Source of the DNA: Pseudomonadota bacterium
GTDB lineage: Bacteria; Pseudomonadota; Gammaproteobacteria; Pseudomonadales; UBA5518
DNA: 7,404 nt
NCBI GenBank assembly: GCA_022705125.1
Contig: JAKJFB010000136.1
Coordinates: 1 to 7,404, forward strand
Direction: 5' to 3'
Position 1 is the first letter of the stretch; each line of letters begins with the position of its first letter. A program made the translations under genes and the position numbers. The notes beneath the pieces are model-generated. The model did not search any database, was not told the origin of the DNA, and saw only the letters and a list, made by a program, of their open reading frames with translations. Of this stretch, positions 1 through 7,392 are shown piece after piece.

Positions 1-1137
1 TGTTCACGCTCTTCGGGCTCGACGGTTTGCGGCTGCGTGTCGACGACTGCAAGCCGAAGCTGCTGATCACGAACGCGGAAAAGGCGGAAGTCGCCGGCAA
101 GATCGAGGGTGTGCGCGTCATCGTGGCCGATGCCGGACTGCTCGAAGAGATCGCGCGCTTTCCGGGCAGCTATGAAACGAAGACCCGTGCCGATGACCTG
201 GCGGTGTTCCAGTACACATCCGGCACGACCCGTGAATTGCCGGAAGCGGTAAAGCACACGCATCGCGCGCTGGTGACGCTGATGTTCGCCGCGCTGTACG
301 GAACCGGCGTCCGGCCGGGCGACGAATTCTTCTGCCCGTCCTCGCCCGCCTGGGGACACGGCCTGTGGCACGGGACGCTGGCGCCACTGGCATTGGGTGT
401 CACCACCGGCACCTTTGCCGGGCGCTTCGATGCGACGCGGCTGATGAAGGCGCTGCAGGATTACAGGATCACGAACATGTCGGCGGCCGCTACCCATTAC
501 CGGATGATGAACAATTCGGGGCGGGCCGGGGACTTCACTTTCTCGATCAGGAAGTTGTCCTACACGGGCGAGCCCATCGATCCGGTGACGCTCGAGTTCA
601 TCGACAGGACCTTCCATGTGCCGGCGTGCAGCATGTACGGCACCACCGAGATCGGCGTGGTGCTGGTCAACTATCCCGGCGCGAGCGACTTCGCGGTCAA
701 GCCGGGCTCGTTGGGCAATGTTGTGGCGGCGCGACCGCTGGGAGACCACCAAGGATCTCGCGAGGATCGACGAGGACGGTTATTTCTATCATGCCGGCCG
801 CGCGGACGACGTGATCATATCCGCCGGCTGGACGATGAGCGCGGTGGAGATCGAGAACACCCTGCTCAAGCATCCCGATGTCAGGGAGGCGGCCGTCATC
901 GGCGTGCCGGACGCCACGCGCGGTCAGGTCGTCAAATCCTTCATTGTCACCGACCGTCCGCACAGCGCCGAGTTTGTCGACGAACTCAAGAACTTCACGC
1001 GGGAGCGGCTCAGCCAGCACGAATTCCCGCGTCACATCGAATTTGTGAGTGAGCTTCCCAAGACGCCAGCCGGGAAGATTCACCGCAAGGTCCTGCGCGA
1101 TCGCGAAGCCGCCGCGGCGGCCGCGAGCGCCAACTGA
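1..1137 (+). pseudogene. AMP-forming acyl-CoA synthetase, 5'-truncated by window edge and frame-disrupted
   Basis: ANL-superfamily acid-CoA ligase that would form an acyl-AMP and then the acyl-CoA ester in the cytosol. The reading frame is open from base 3, so the gene begins upstream. The first frame holds the P-loop-like motif TSGTTRELPEAVKHTH (about 216-263) and the A5 motif MYGTTE (633-650), and matches the family up to KPGSLG (about 716). The family resemblance then jumps to another frame from about 724 (WRRDRWETTKDL). That frame carries the A8 hinge GRADDVIISAGWTM (796-837) and the A10 motif PAGK, with the catalytic Lys codon at 1075-1077, and stops at 1135-1137. The first frame runs on to 1052 as nonsense. 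About 25 residues normally found between KPGSLG and the GE(I/L)xV strand (A6 region) are absent, so this is more than a one-base slip. Either the gene has been inactivated by a deletion of 3n+2 bases or the assembly is faulty here. The P-loop departs from TSGTTGxPKG (Arg for Gly, Glu for Lys); I recall similar forms in a subgroup of these ligases. It stands 18 bases before the next gene and heads the visible operon. The substrate cannot be told. Confidence 0.85.
714..735 (+). other. Frame-change and deletion junction in the acyl-CoA synthetase
   Basis: Codons up to about 716 belong to the frame of the N-terminal part, and codons from about 724 belong to the frame of the C-terminal part (a shift equal to one extra base or 3n+2 lost). 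The A5 Glu (648-650) and the A7-type Asp of TKDL (754-756) are only 35 codons apart; in ANL enzymes this distance is usually some 60-80 residues. No slippery heptamer suggesting programmed frameshifting is visible, and such a shift would not restore the missing segment. Confidence 0.75.
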
Positions 1138-1143
1138 AACCCC

Positions 1144-1148
1144 AGGAG
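1144..1148 (+). promoter_or_regulatory. Shine-Dalgarno site AGGAG of the double hot-dog gene
   Basis: AGGAG stands seven bases before the ATG at 1156 and fixes that start. It lies in the 18-base spacer after the ligase stop, so the two genes appear to be cotranscribed. Confidence 0.75.
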
Positions 1149-1155
1149 AAGACGC

Positions 1156-2295
1156 ATGTCCACCAGCACCAACAAGTTCCCGAAAATCACCGAACAGGGT
1201 CTCGACGATCTGCGCAAGCGCATCGGCGTGAAGATCACCGATACGCTCGAGCCGTGGAACTATGAGGCAACGCGTGACGCGATCCGTCACTACGCCCACG
1301 GCATCGGCGACGACAACCCGCTGTGGTGCGATCCGGAATACGCCGCGAAGACCAGGTACGGCACCATCGTTGCCCTGCCGAGCTTCATGTTCACGACCAG
1401 CCGCATCATCTCGGGCTATTGCGGTGGTCTTTCGGGTGTGCATGCCATGTGGGCCGGCGCCGACTGGACATGGCACAAGCCGGTGCTGCGCAACGACGTG
1501 ATCAGCACCGACGCGTGGCTCAAGGATCTGGTCGAGCATCAGACCAAGTTCGCCGGCCGCAGCTTCCAGCAGATCTACCATGTCGACTTCTTCAACCAGC
1601 ACGGTGACAAGGTCGCTGAAGGCGACAGCTGGGTGTTCCGTACCGACCGCGACGAAGCGCGCGAGCGTGGCACCAAGTACACCGAAGCCCGTGGCCGCGT
1701 CGAGCGCTACACCGAGGAGCAGCTCGCGGAGTTCACGCGCCTCTACCAGACCGAGGAAATCCGTGGCGCGACCCCGCGTTACTGGGAAGACGTGAAGGAA
1801 GGCGAAGCGCTGCCGCGCATGATGAAGGGCCCGATGACGGTCACCGGCTTCATCTGCTATGCGCAGGGATGGGGCGGTCTCTACATCCGTGCCAACAAGC
1901 TTGCCAACAAGATGCAGCAGGCGCACCCGGGTCTCGGCATCCGCAACCGCTTCAATGTGCCGGATTGCCCCGAGCGCGTGCACTGGGACGAGGAGTTTGC
2001 TCTCGAGGTCGGCGCGCCGGGCGCCTACGACTACGGTCCGGAGCGCTGCTCGTGGCTGACGCACCACGTCACCAACTGGATGGGCGACGACGGCTTCCTG
2101 CGCAAGAGCAAGTGCCAGATCCGCCGCCACAATCCCGATGGCGACGCGATCTACATCGACGGCACCGTCACGCGGAAGTTCGTCGAGGGCGACAAGCACC
2201 TGGTGGAAATCAGCCAGAAAGCCGAGACGCACCGTGGCGAAACCTCCGCCTTCGGTACGTCCATCGTCGAACTGCCGAGCCGCACCGGCAAGTAA
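1156..2295 (+). CDS. Double hot-dog MaoC-type dehydratase/hydratase (379 aa)
   Basis: Resembles the MaoC family proteins with an N-terminal FAS1-like dehydratase domain, which hydrate enoyl-CoA or dehydrate 3-hydroxyacyl-CoA esters. Two hot-dog folds can be placed at about residues 20-165 and 205-375. The first carries YAHGIGDDNPLWCD (residues 46-59), which aligns with the hydratase-2 signature GDxNPxHxD but has Trp57 where the catalytic His is expected; Asp52 is kept. The second has ERVHWDEEFALEVG (273-286), with a His-x-Asp pair (His276, Asp278) in the place of the signature's HxD but Cys271 where the catalytic Asp would be. Aromatic-rich stretches (MWAGADWTWHKP near 98-109, WLTHHVTNWMGDDG at 300-313) recall acyl-binding pockets of this family. 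ATG at 1156 has a good AGGAG site. There is no signal peptide, so the protein is cytosolic. The neighbours (ligase, CoA transferase, SDR, second MaoC) support a CoA-ester pathway. The substrate is unknown; a bulky or branched acyl-CoA is an inference. A partner subunit role is also possible. Confidence 0.85.
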   Translation: MSTSTNKFPKITEQGLDDLRKRIGVKITDTLEPWNYEATRDAIRHYAHGIGDDNPLWCDPEYAAKTRYGTIVALPSFMFTTSRIISGYCGGLSGVHAMWAGADWTWHKPVLRNDVISTDAWLKDLVEHQTKFAGRSFQQIYHVDFFNQHGDKVAEGDSWVFRTDRDEARERGTKYTEARGRVERYTEEQLAEFTRLYQTEEIRGATPRYWEDVKEGEALPRMMKGPMTVTGFICYAQGWGGLYIRANKLANKMQQAHPGLGIRNRFNVPDCPERVHWDEEFALEVGAPGAYDYGPERCSWLTHHVTNWMGDDGFLRKSKCQIRRHNPDGDAIYIDGTVTRKFVEGDKHLVEISQKAETHRGETSAFGTSIVELPSRTGK

Positions 2296-2309
2296 GCGGC
2301 TGTCCGTCC

Positions 2310-2339
2310 CGGCCGCGCTCCCTGGCGGGAGTGCGGCCG
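2310..2339 (+). other. Strong intergenic hairpin (13-bp stem, TGGC loop)
   Basis: The arms CGGCCGCGCTCCC (2310-2322) and GGGAGTGCGGCCG (2327-2339) pair over 13 positions with one G-U pair and a four-base loop. It begins 15 bases after the stop of the double hot-dog gene and ends 31 bases before the CoA transferase start. No T-run follows, so it is not a standard intrinsic terminator. It more likely protects the 3' end of the upstream message, slows transcription or marks a processing site. Confidence 0.7.
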
Positions 2340-2370
2340 ACGACACGCAACTCATCGCAAGGCGGCGCGT

Positions 2371-3585
2371 ATGCATGAGAGTGGCAGTTCGAGCTGGGCC
2401 GGCCCGCTGCGGGGAATCCGCGTGCTCGACTTCACCCGCGTGCTGTCGGGGCCGGCGGCGGCGCTGGCGCTGGCCGATCTCGGTGCCGAGGTGCTGAAGA
2501 TCGAGCCGCCGGGCGCGGGCGACGAAACCCGTACCTTCCCGCCGATACGCAAGCAGGAGAGCCATTATTTCCTGAGCGTGAACCGTGGCAAGAAGAGCAT
2601 CGTCATCGACCTGAAGACCGATGCCGGCGTGAAACTGGCCCGGGATCTCGCGCGCGAGTGCGACATCCTGATCGAGAACTACCGTCCGGGCGTCATGGAT
2701 CGCCTCGGGCTCGGCTACGACACGCTGTCCGTGCTCAATCCGCGGCTGATCTACTGCGCGATCTCGGGCTTCGGCATGACCGGCCCGCTGCGCGACCGGC
2801 CGTCCTTCGATATCGTGATGCAGGCGTTGTCGGGCGCGCTCAGCGTCAACGGCGAGCCCGGGCGCGAACCCACCAAGCTGGGGATTCCCCTCGGCGACCT
2901 GGTGGGCGGGGTGAACGGTCCGATCGCCATCCTCGCGGCGCTGTACGAACGCAGCCTCACGGGCCGCGGACGCCTGATCGACATCAGCCTGCTCGATGGC
3001 CTGATCGGCATGCTCGGCTACCTGCCGCAACTGGCGTGGTTTACCGGGCAGGATCCCGCGCCGCAGGGATCGCAGCATCCCAACCTGGTGCCCTACGGGG
3101 TATTTCCGGCGAGCGACGGCTCGATCGTCATTGCCTGCCTGACCAACAGTTTCTGGGCGAACATCTGCCGCTCGCTCGGCATGGACGACTGGATCGCCGA
3201 CCCGCGTTTCGACACGATCGAGAAGCGCCGAGACACGCGCGCGCTGGTGAACGAGCGGATCTGCGCGATCACCAGCGGCAGGACCGTGAACGAACTCGTG
3301 GAGATCTTCGTCGCCCACCAGGTCCCGCATGCGCCGATCCTGGGCATCCGCGAGGCGCTGTCGCAGCCGCAGGCGGTTGCCCGGGAAATGGTGGTCGAGA
3401 CCGAGCACAGGAGCCTGGGAAGGATCCCCATCGTGAACCGATCGATCCGCTTTCCCGGCGATCCGCAGCCGGTCCCGACCGCGCCACCGGTGCTCGGGCA
3501 GCACACCGACGAGATCCTGGGGGATATCCTCGGGCTCTCGGCCGAGCAGATCGGGGAGCTGCGCGCGTCCGGGGTCGTGGCCTGA
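2371..3585 (+). CDS. Class III (CaiB/BaiF family) CoA transferase (404 aa)
   Basis: Moves CoA from one acyl-CoA to a free carboxylic acid through an Asp-acyl anhydride, in the cytosol. The N-terminal block LRGIRVLDFTRVLSGP (residues 13-28), LGAEVLKIEPP (37-47) and the stretch DILIENYRPGVMDRLGLGY (98-116) are typical of the family, as is the length of about 400 residues. The catalytic Asp is very likely Asp176 in GIPLGDLVGG. The related alpha-methylacyl-CoA racemases have a catalytic His in a GHDINY motif; here the matching stretch is RPSFDIVM (143-150) with Phe146 in the His place, so a transferase is favoured over a racemase. The C-terminal domain ends in the usual PVLGQHTDEIL motif (about 376-386). 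Translation starts at ATG 2371, with AAGG (2359-2362) eight bases upstream. A 75-base spacer with a strong hairpin precedes it. Its donor and acceptor acids cannot be read from sequence; it may replace or accompany the broken ligase in activating the substrate. Confidence 0.92.
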   Translation: MHESGSSSWAGPLRGIRVLDFTRVLSGPAAALALADLGAEVLKIEPPGAGDETRTFPPIRKQESHYFLSVNRGKKSIVIDLKTDAGVKLARDLARECDILIENYRPGVMDRLGLGYDTLSVLNPRLIYCAISGFGMTGPLRDRPSFDIVMQALSGALSVNGEPGREPTKLGIPLGDLVGGVNGPIAILAALYERSLTGRGRLIDISLLDGLIGMLGYLPQLAWFTGQDPAPQGSQHPNLVPYGVFPASDGSIVIACLTNSFWANICRSLGMDDWIADPRFDTIEKRRDTRALVNERICAITSGRTVNELVEIFVAHQVPHAPILGIREALSQPQAVAREMVVETEHRSLGRIPIVNRSIRFPGDPQPVPTAPPVLGQHTDEILGDILGLSAEQIGELRASGVVA

Positions 3586-3645
3586 GCCGGCCGCCCGATC
3601 CCGGCGAGAGCGCTGCGACTGGCCTCGTCCGACACCGAACAGCAG

Positions 3646-3650
3646 AGGAG
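3646..3650 (+). promoter_or_regulatory. Shine-Dalgarno site AGGAG deciding the SDR start
   Basis: AGGAG lies six bases before the ATG at 3657. The same frame is open far upstream inside the CoA transferase gene, so this site is what fixes the true start. The rest of the 71-base spacer shows only a weak GCCGG/CCGGC pair (3586-3590 with 3601-3605). Confidence 0.75.
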
Positions 3651-3656
3651 AGTCCG

Positions 3657-4589
3657 ATGACACAGCTCAGATTCGAAGATCGCGTGGCGGTCATCACCGG
3701 CGCGGGACGAGGCCTGGGCCGTGCCTATGCGCTGCTGCTCGCCGCGCGGGGCGCGAAAGTCGTCGTCAACGGTCCGGGTGCCAGCCTGCAGGGCGAAAGC
3801 ACCGATGCCGGCCCCGCGCAAGCGGTGGTCCGGGAGATCGAGGCGGCGGGCGGTGAGGCGGTGGCCTGCACCGAATCAGTGGCAACGCCCGCGGGCGGCA
3901 AGGCCATCATCCAGTCGGCGCTCGACAACTACGGGCGCATCGACATCCTGATCCACAACGCCGGCATCGTGCGCCGCGGATCCCTGCAGGAGCTGTCGTA
4001 CGAGGATTTCGAGCTGGTCCTCGACGTGCATCTGCGCGGCGGCTTCCATGTCGTGCGCCCTGCATTTCCCCTGATGTGCAGGGCCGGCTATGGTCGCATC
4101 GTGCTGACAGGCTCGATCAACGGCCTCTATGGCAATCGCAACGTGGCGAACTACAGCGTGGCGAAGGCGGGCTTGATCGGCCTGTCCAACGTTGCTGCGC
4201 TGGAAGGCGCCGAACACGGCGTGAAGAGCAATATCATCCTGCCTGCCGCGGTCACGCGCATGGCCGAGGGGCTCGATACCAGCGCCTACCCGCCGATGGA
4301 CCCCGAGCTCGTGGCCCCCGCGGTGGGCTGGCTCGCCCACGAATCCTGCTCGGTCACGGGCGAGATGCTGATCGCCATGGCGGGCCGTGTCGCGCGGGCC
4401 TATGCTGCCGAGACGCCCGGTGTCTACCATCCGGCGTGGTCGATCGAGCAGGTGGGCGAGGAGATCGATGCGATCCGCAACACCGATGCGCCGGTGGTGT
4501 TCCCGGTCGTGCCCTCGGGGCATGTCGACCATCTTCGCTACAGTTTCGGGATGGCCGCGGCCGGCGATGCGCGGGAGCCGGGCAAGTAA
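3657..4589 (+). CDS. MFE-2-type short-chain dehydrogenase, probable 3-hydroxyacyl-CoA dehydrogenase (310 aa)
   Basis: Expected to oxidise a (3R)-hydroxyacyl-CoA to the 3-oxoacyl-CoA with a nicotinamide cofactor. It follows the dehydrogenase domain of peroxisomal multifunctional enzyme type 2 (HSD17B4) along its whole length: TGAGRGLGRAYA (residues 14-25), HNAG (100-103), VHLRGGFHVVRPAF (124-137), Ser153 and NGLYGN (155-160), Tyr166-x3-Lys170 (YSVAK), and the family-specific tail VAPAVGWLAHESC (219-231). Ser, Tyr and Lys of the catalytic triad are all present at normal spacing, and 310 residues fits the MFE-2 domain rather than a 250-residue classical SDR. The residue after VVVN, Asp40 in the human protein and used in NAD selection, is Gly39 here, so cofactor preference may differ. 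The next gene is a MaoC-type hydratase 24 bases downstream; eukaryotic MFE-2 has these two activities fused in this same order. Alternatives are a steroid or other cyclic alcohol dehydrogenase. Confidence 0.88.
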   Translation: MTQLRFEDRVAVITGAGRGLGRAYALLLAARGAKVVVNGPGASLQGESTDAGPAQAVVREIEAAGGEAVACTESVATPAGGKAIIQSALDNYGRIDILIHNAGIVRRGSLQELSYEDFELVLDVHLRGGFHVVRPAFPLMCRAGYGRIVLTGSINGLYGNRNVANYSVAKAGLIGLSNVAALEGAEHGVKSNIILPAAVTRMAEGLDTSAYPPMDPELVAPAVGWLAHESCSVTGEMLIAMAGRVARAYAAETPGVYHPAWSIEQVGEEIDAIRNTDAPVVFPVVPSGHVDHLRYSFGMAAAGDAREPGK

Positions 4590-4600
4590 TACGGATACGG

Positions 4601-4607
4601 AAGGAGG
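4601..4607 (+). promoter_or_regulatory. Strong Shine-Dalgarno site AAGGAGG of the small MaoC gene
   Basis: A near-perfect anti-16S match six bases before the ATG at 4614, the best ribosome-binding site in the window. It suggests efficient translation of the small hydratase. Confidence 0.85.
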
Positions 4608-4613
4608 ACGGGG

Positions 4614-5066
4614 ATGGCGGGGCGCTATTTCGACGATTGGCAGGTCGGGAATCGCATCGAGCACGAGATCCGCCGCACCGTGACCGAGACCGACAACCTG
4701 CTGTTCTCGGTCATGACCCACAACCCGCAGCCGCTGCACATCGACGTCGAGGCGGCCAAAGCTTCGGAATTCGGACAGATCCTGGTCAACGGCACTTTCA
4801 CCTTTGCGCTGATGATCGGCCTGACCATCAGCGACACCACGCTCGGCACGCTCGTCGCCAACCTCGGCTACGACAAGCTGGTGATGCCCAAGCCCGTGTT
4901 CATCGGCGACACCATGCGCGCCACCACCGAGATCGCGGAGCTGCGCGAGTCGAAGTCGCGGCCAAACGCCGGCATCGTCGTCTTTGCCCACGAACTGATC
5001 AACCAGCGCGACGAGGTCGTCTGCCGCTGCCTGCGCACCGCGCTGATCAACCGCAGGCCGGTGTAG
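4614..5066 (+). CDS. Small MaoC-type (hydratase-2-like) dehydratase (150 aa)
   Basis: Single hot-dog protein expected to add water to, or remove it from, an enoyl-/3-hydroxyacyl-CoA pair in the cytosol, usually as a dimer. It opens with RYFDDWQVGNRIEHEIRRTV (residues 4-23), typical of the family. The signature region is VMTHNPQPLHID (33-44): His42 and Asp44 match HxD, but the usual catalytic Asp five residues before the His is Asn37. It is followed by SEFGQILVNGTFTFALMIGL (51-70) and DTTLGTLVANLGYD (74-87). The NPQPLH form and the TTLG-VANLG block recall the branch of MaoC proteins that holds mesaconyl-, methylmalyl- and itaconyl-CoA hydratases; that placement is from memory of the family. 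Position just after the SDR suggests that the two act in sequence. It is the last gene of the acyl-CoA set, and 272 non-coding bases follow. The substrate may be a dicarboxylic or branched acyl-CoA, which is uncertain. Confidence 0.88.
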   Translation: MAGRYFDDWQVGNRIEHEIRRTVTETDNLLFSVMTHNPQPLHIDVEAAKASEFGQILVNGTFTFALMIGLTISDTTLGTLVANLGYDKLVMPKPVFIGDTMRATTEIAELRESKSRPNAGIVVFAHELINQRDEVVCRCLRTALINRRPV

Positions 5067-5125
5067 GATCCATCGGGATCGATACCGGGGGCGCAGGCAT
5101 TGCAGCGCTGCCAGTTCCGTTTGTG

Positions 5126-5138
5126 CTGCCTGTGGCAG
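5126..5138 (+). repeat. Inverted repeat CTGCC-TGT-GGCAG upstream of fdsG
   Basis: Five-base arms with a three-base centre, about 200 bases before the fdsG start. A second CTGCCA copy at 5108-5113 also pairs with TGGCAG at 5133-5138, so the element is partly doubled. It is short enough to occur by chance, so a regulatory role is only a suggestion. Confidence 0.25.
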
Positions 5139-5326
5139 AAATCGGACAGGAATATCTGCTGCCCGGTGTGAAGGCGCGGGGTGGAGCTCGTTGTCTGAAT
5201 GGAGTACGTTTGCCTCCGGGCGCAGCCCTCGGCGAGGCGAATCACCAAAGAAGAACGTGGCGCGCGCGTCGGGGTTCCCCGGGGCTGTGGGGCGATGGCG
5301 CGGGCAAAGGACATTTTTCCCGGGAC

Positions 5327-5331
5327 AAGGA
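5327..5331 (+). promoter_or_regulatory. Shine-Dalgarno site AAGGA deciding the GTG start of fdsG
   Basis: AAGGA stands seven bases before GTG 5339 and four before an in-frame TTG at 5336. The spacing favours the GTG. The frame is open far upstream with no family resemblance, so this site decides the start. Confidence 0.65.
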
Positions 5332-5338
5332 TCGATTG

Positions 5339-5827
5339 GTGAAAGACGCCGGCTCGAACATCGACACCGTGCGCGTCCTGGCGAGGGAATTCCGTGCGCT
5401 GCCCGGAGCCTTGCTGCCGTTGCTGCATGCCATCCAGGATGAGCTGGGGTACGTGCCGGAGCCAGCCATTCCCGTGATAGCGCAGGAGCTGAACCTCTCG
5501 CGCGCGGAAGTGCACGGCGTCATCAGTTTCTATCATCATTTCCGCCGCGAGCCGCCGGGGCGCCACATCGTGCAGCTCTGTCGTGCCGAGTCCTGCCAGG
5601 CGCTCGGGGCACGCACGCTGGAAGCCGAGGTAAAGGCGCTGCTGGGCATCGATTTCCACCAGACCACGCCGGATCGCTGCATCACGCTGGAGCCCGTGTA
5701 CTGCCTCGGCAATTGCGCCTGTTCGCCGGCCATCCGCATCGACGACGAGATTCACGGCATGGTGGATGCGCGCGAGCTGGCGGCGCTGCTGGAAGATCTG
5801 CGCACCCAGATCATCGAGGTGCGCTGA
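5339..5827 (+). CDS. fdsG: NAD-dependent formate dehydrogenase gamma subunit (NuoE-like, 162 aa)
   Basis: Carries a 2Fe-2S cluster in the soluble FdsABG formate dehydrogenase and passes electrons within the diaphorase part. It is a homologue of NuoE of complex I. Conserved blocks are ALLPLLHAIQDELGYVP (residues 24-40), LNLSRAEVHGVISFYHHF (51-68), then the cluster ligands Cys81 and Cys86 (LCRAESC, Cx4C) and Cys122 and Cys126 (YCLGNC, Cx3C), the full set of four. The length is close to the roughly 175 residues of the Cupriavidus protein. The first 20 residues are poorly conserved, as expected at the N-terminus. GTG at 5339 is chosen for its AAGGA site and for the length match. The stop TGA is one base from the fdsB ATG, which points to translational coupling. 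It is the first gene of the operon, after a long spacer. The only close alternative is a NuoE of complex I or of a hydrogenase, which the FdsB-type neighbour argues against. Confidence 0.93.
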   Translation: MKDAGSNIDTVRVLAREFRALPGALLPLLHAIQDELGYVPEPAIPVIAQELNLSRAEVHGVISFYHHFRREPPGRHIVQLCRAESCQALGARTLEAEVKALLGIDFHQTTPDRCITLEPVYCLGNCACSPAIRIDDEIHGMVDARELAALLEDLRTQIIEVR

Positions 5828-5828
5828 G

Positions 5829-7379
<1,551 letters not shown>

Positions 7380-7381
7380 GC

Positions 7382-7390
7382 GAGGCAGGA
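7382..7390 (+). promoter_or_regulatory. Ribosome-binding site (GAGGCAGGA) before the next gene
   Basis: Purine-rich site with AGGA (7387-7390) two bases and AGG (7383-7385) seven bases before the ATG at 7393. The AGG part has the more usual spacing. It supports a real start at the window's edge. Confidence 0.5.
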
Positions 7391-7392
7391 CC

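Larger units (their letters stand above)
5067..5338 (+). promoter_or_regulatory. 272-base spacer, probable control region of the formate dehydrogenase operon
   Basis: No credible gene is seen here. The stop of the MaoC gene is followed at once by a weak GATCC-ATCG-GGATC hairpin (5067-5080) without a T-run. Further on are a perfect 10-base palindrome GCAGCGCTGC (5102-5111), the inverted repeat CTGCC-TGT-GGCAG (5126-5138), and GCTGCC in three copies at 5107, 5125 and 5158. These could be operator half-sites; fds operons in other bacteria are controlled by a LysR-type regulator, but no such gene is in the window. A tight CGGG-GTTC-CCCG repeat lies at 5270-5281. I could not identify convincing -35/-10 or sigma-54 boxes. 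Confidence 0.35.

Noticed and set aside
714..735. Programmed ribosomal frameshift in the acyl-CoA synthetase
   Set aside because: No slippery sequence or stimulating structure was noticed, and a shift would not restore the roughly 25 residues missing at the junction.
2371..3585. Alpha-methylacyl-CoA racemase as the identity of the CaiB-family gene
   Set aside because: The racemase GHDINY His is replaced by Phe146 (RPSFDIVM), while the transferase Asp176 in GDLVGG is present.
697..3663. A 988-codon open frame on the - strand running across the ligase, hot-dog and CoA transferase genes
   Set aside because: It is antisense to three genes with clear family motifs and crosses their spacers. Its translation is a low-complexity Arg/Ala/Asp/His mix with no recognisable domain. 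Long antisense frames of this kind are common in GC-rich DNA.
5067..5080. GATCC-ATCG-GGATC hairpin just after the MaoC stop as a terminator
   Set aside because: The stem is only five pairs and no T-run follows. It is too weak to call.
5270..5318. Possible intrinsic terminator: G-C repeat (5270-5281) followed by a T-run (5314-5318)
   Set aside because: The T-run is more than 30 bases from the short stem and lies just before the fdsG start, so it does not fit a terminator.
4076..5338. Upstream extension of the fdsG frame, which stays open from 4076
   Set aside because: Before 5339 the translation is the out-of-frame reading of the SDR and MaoC genes and then of the spacer, with no resemblance to FdsG. 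GTG 5339 has a Shine-Dalgarno site and gives a family-like length.
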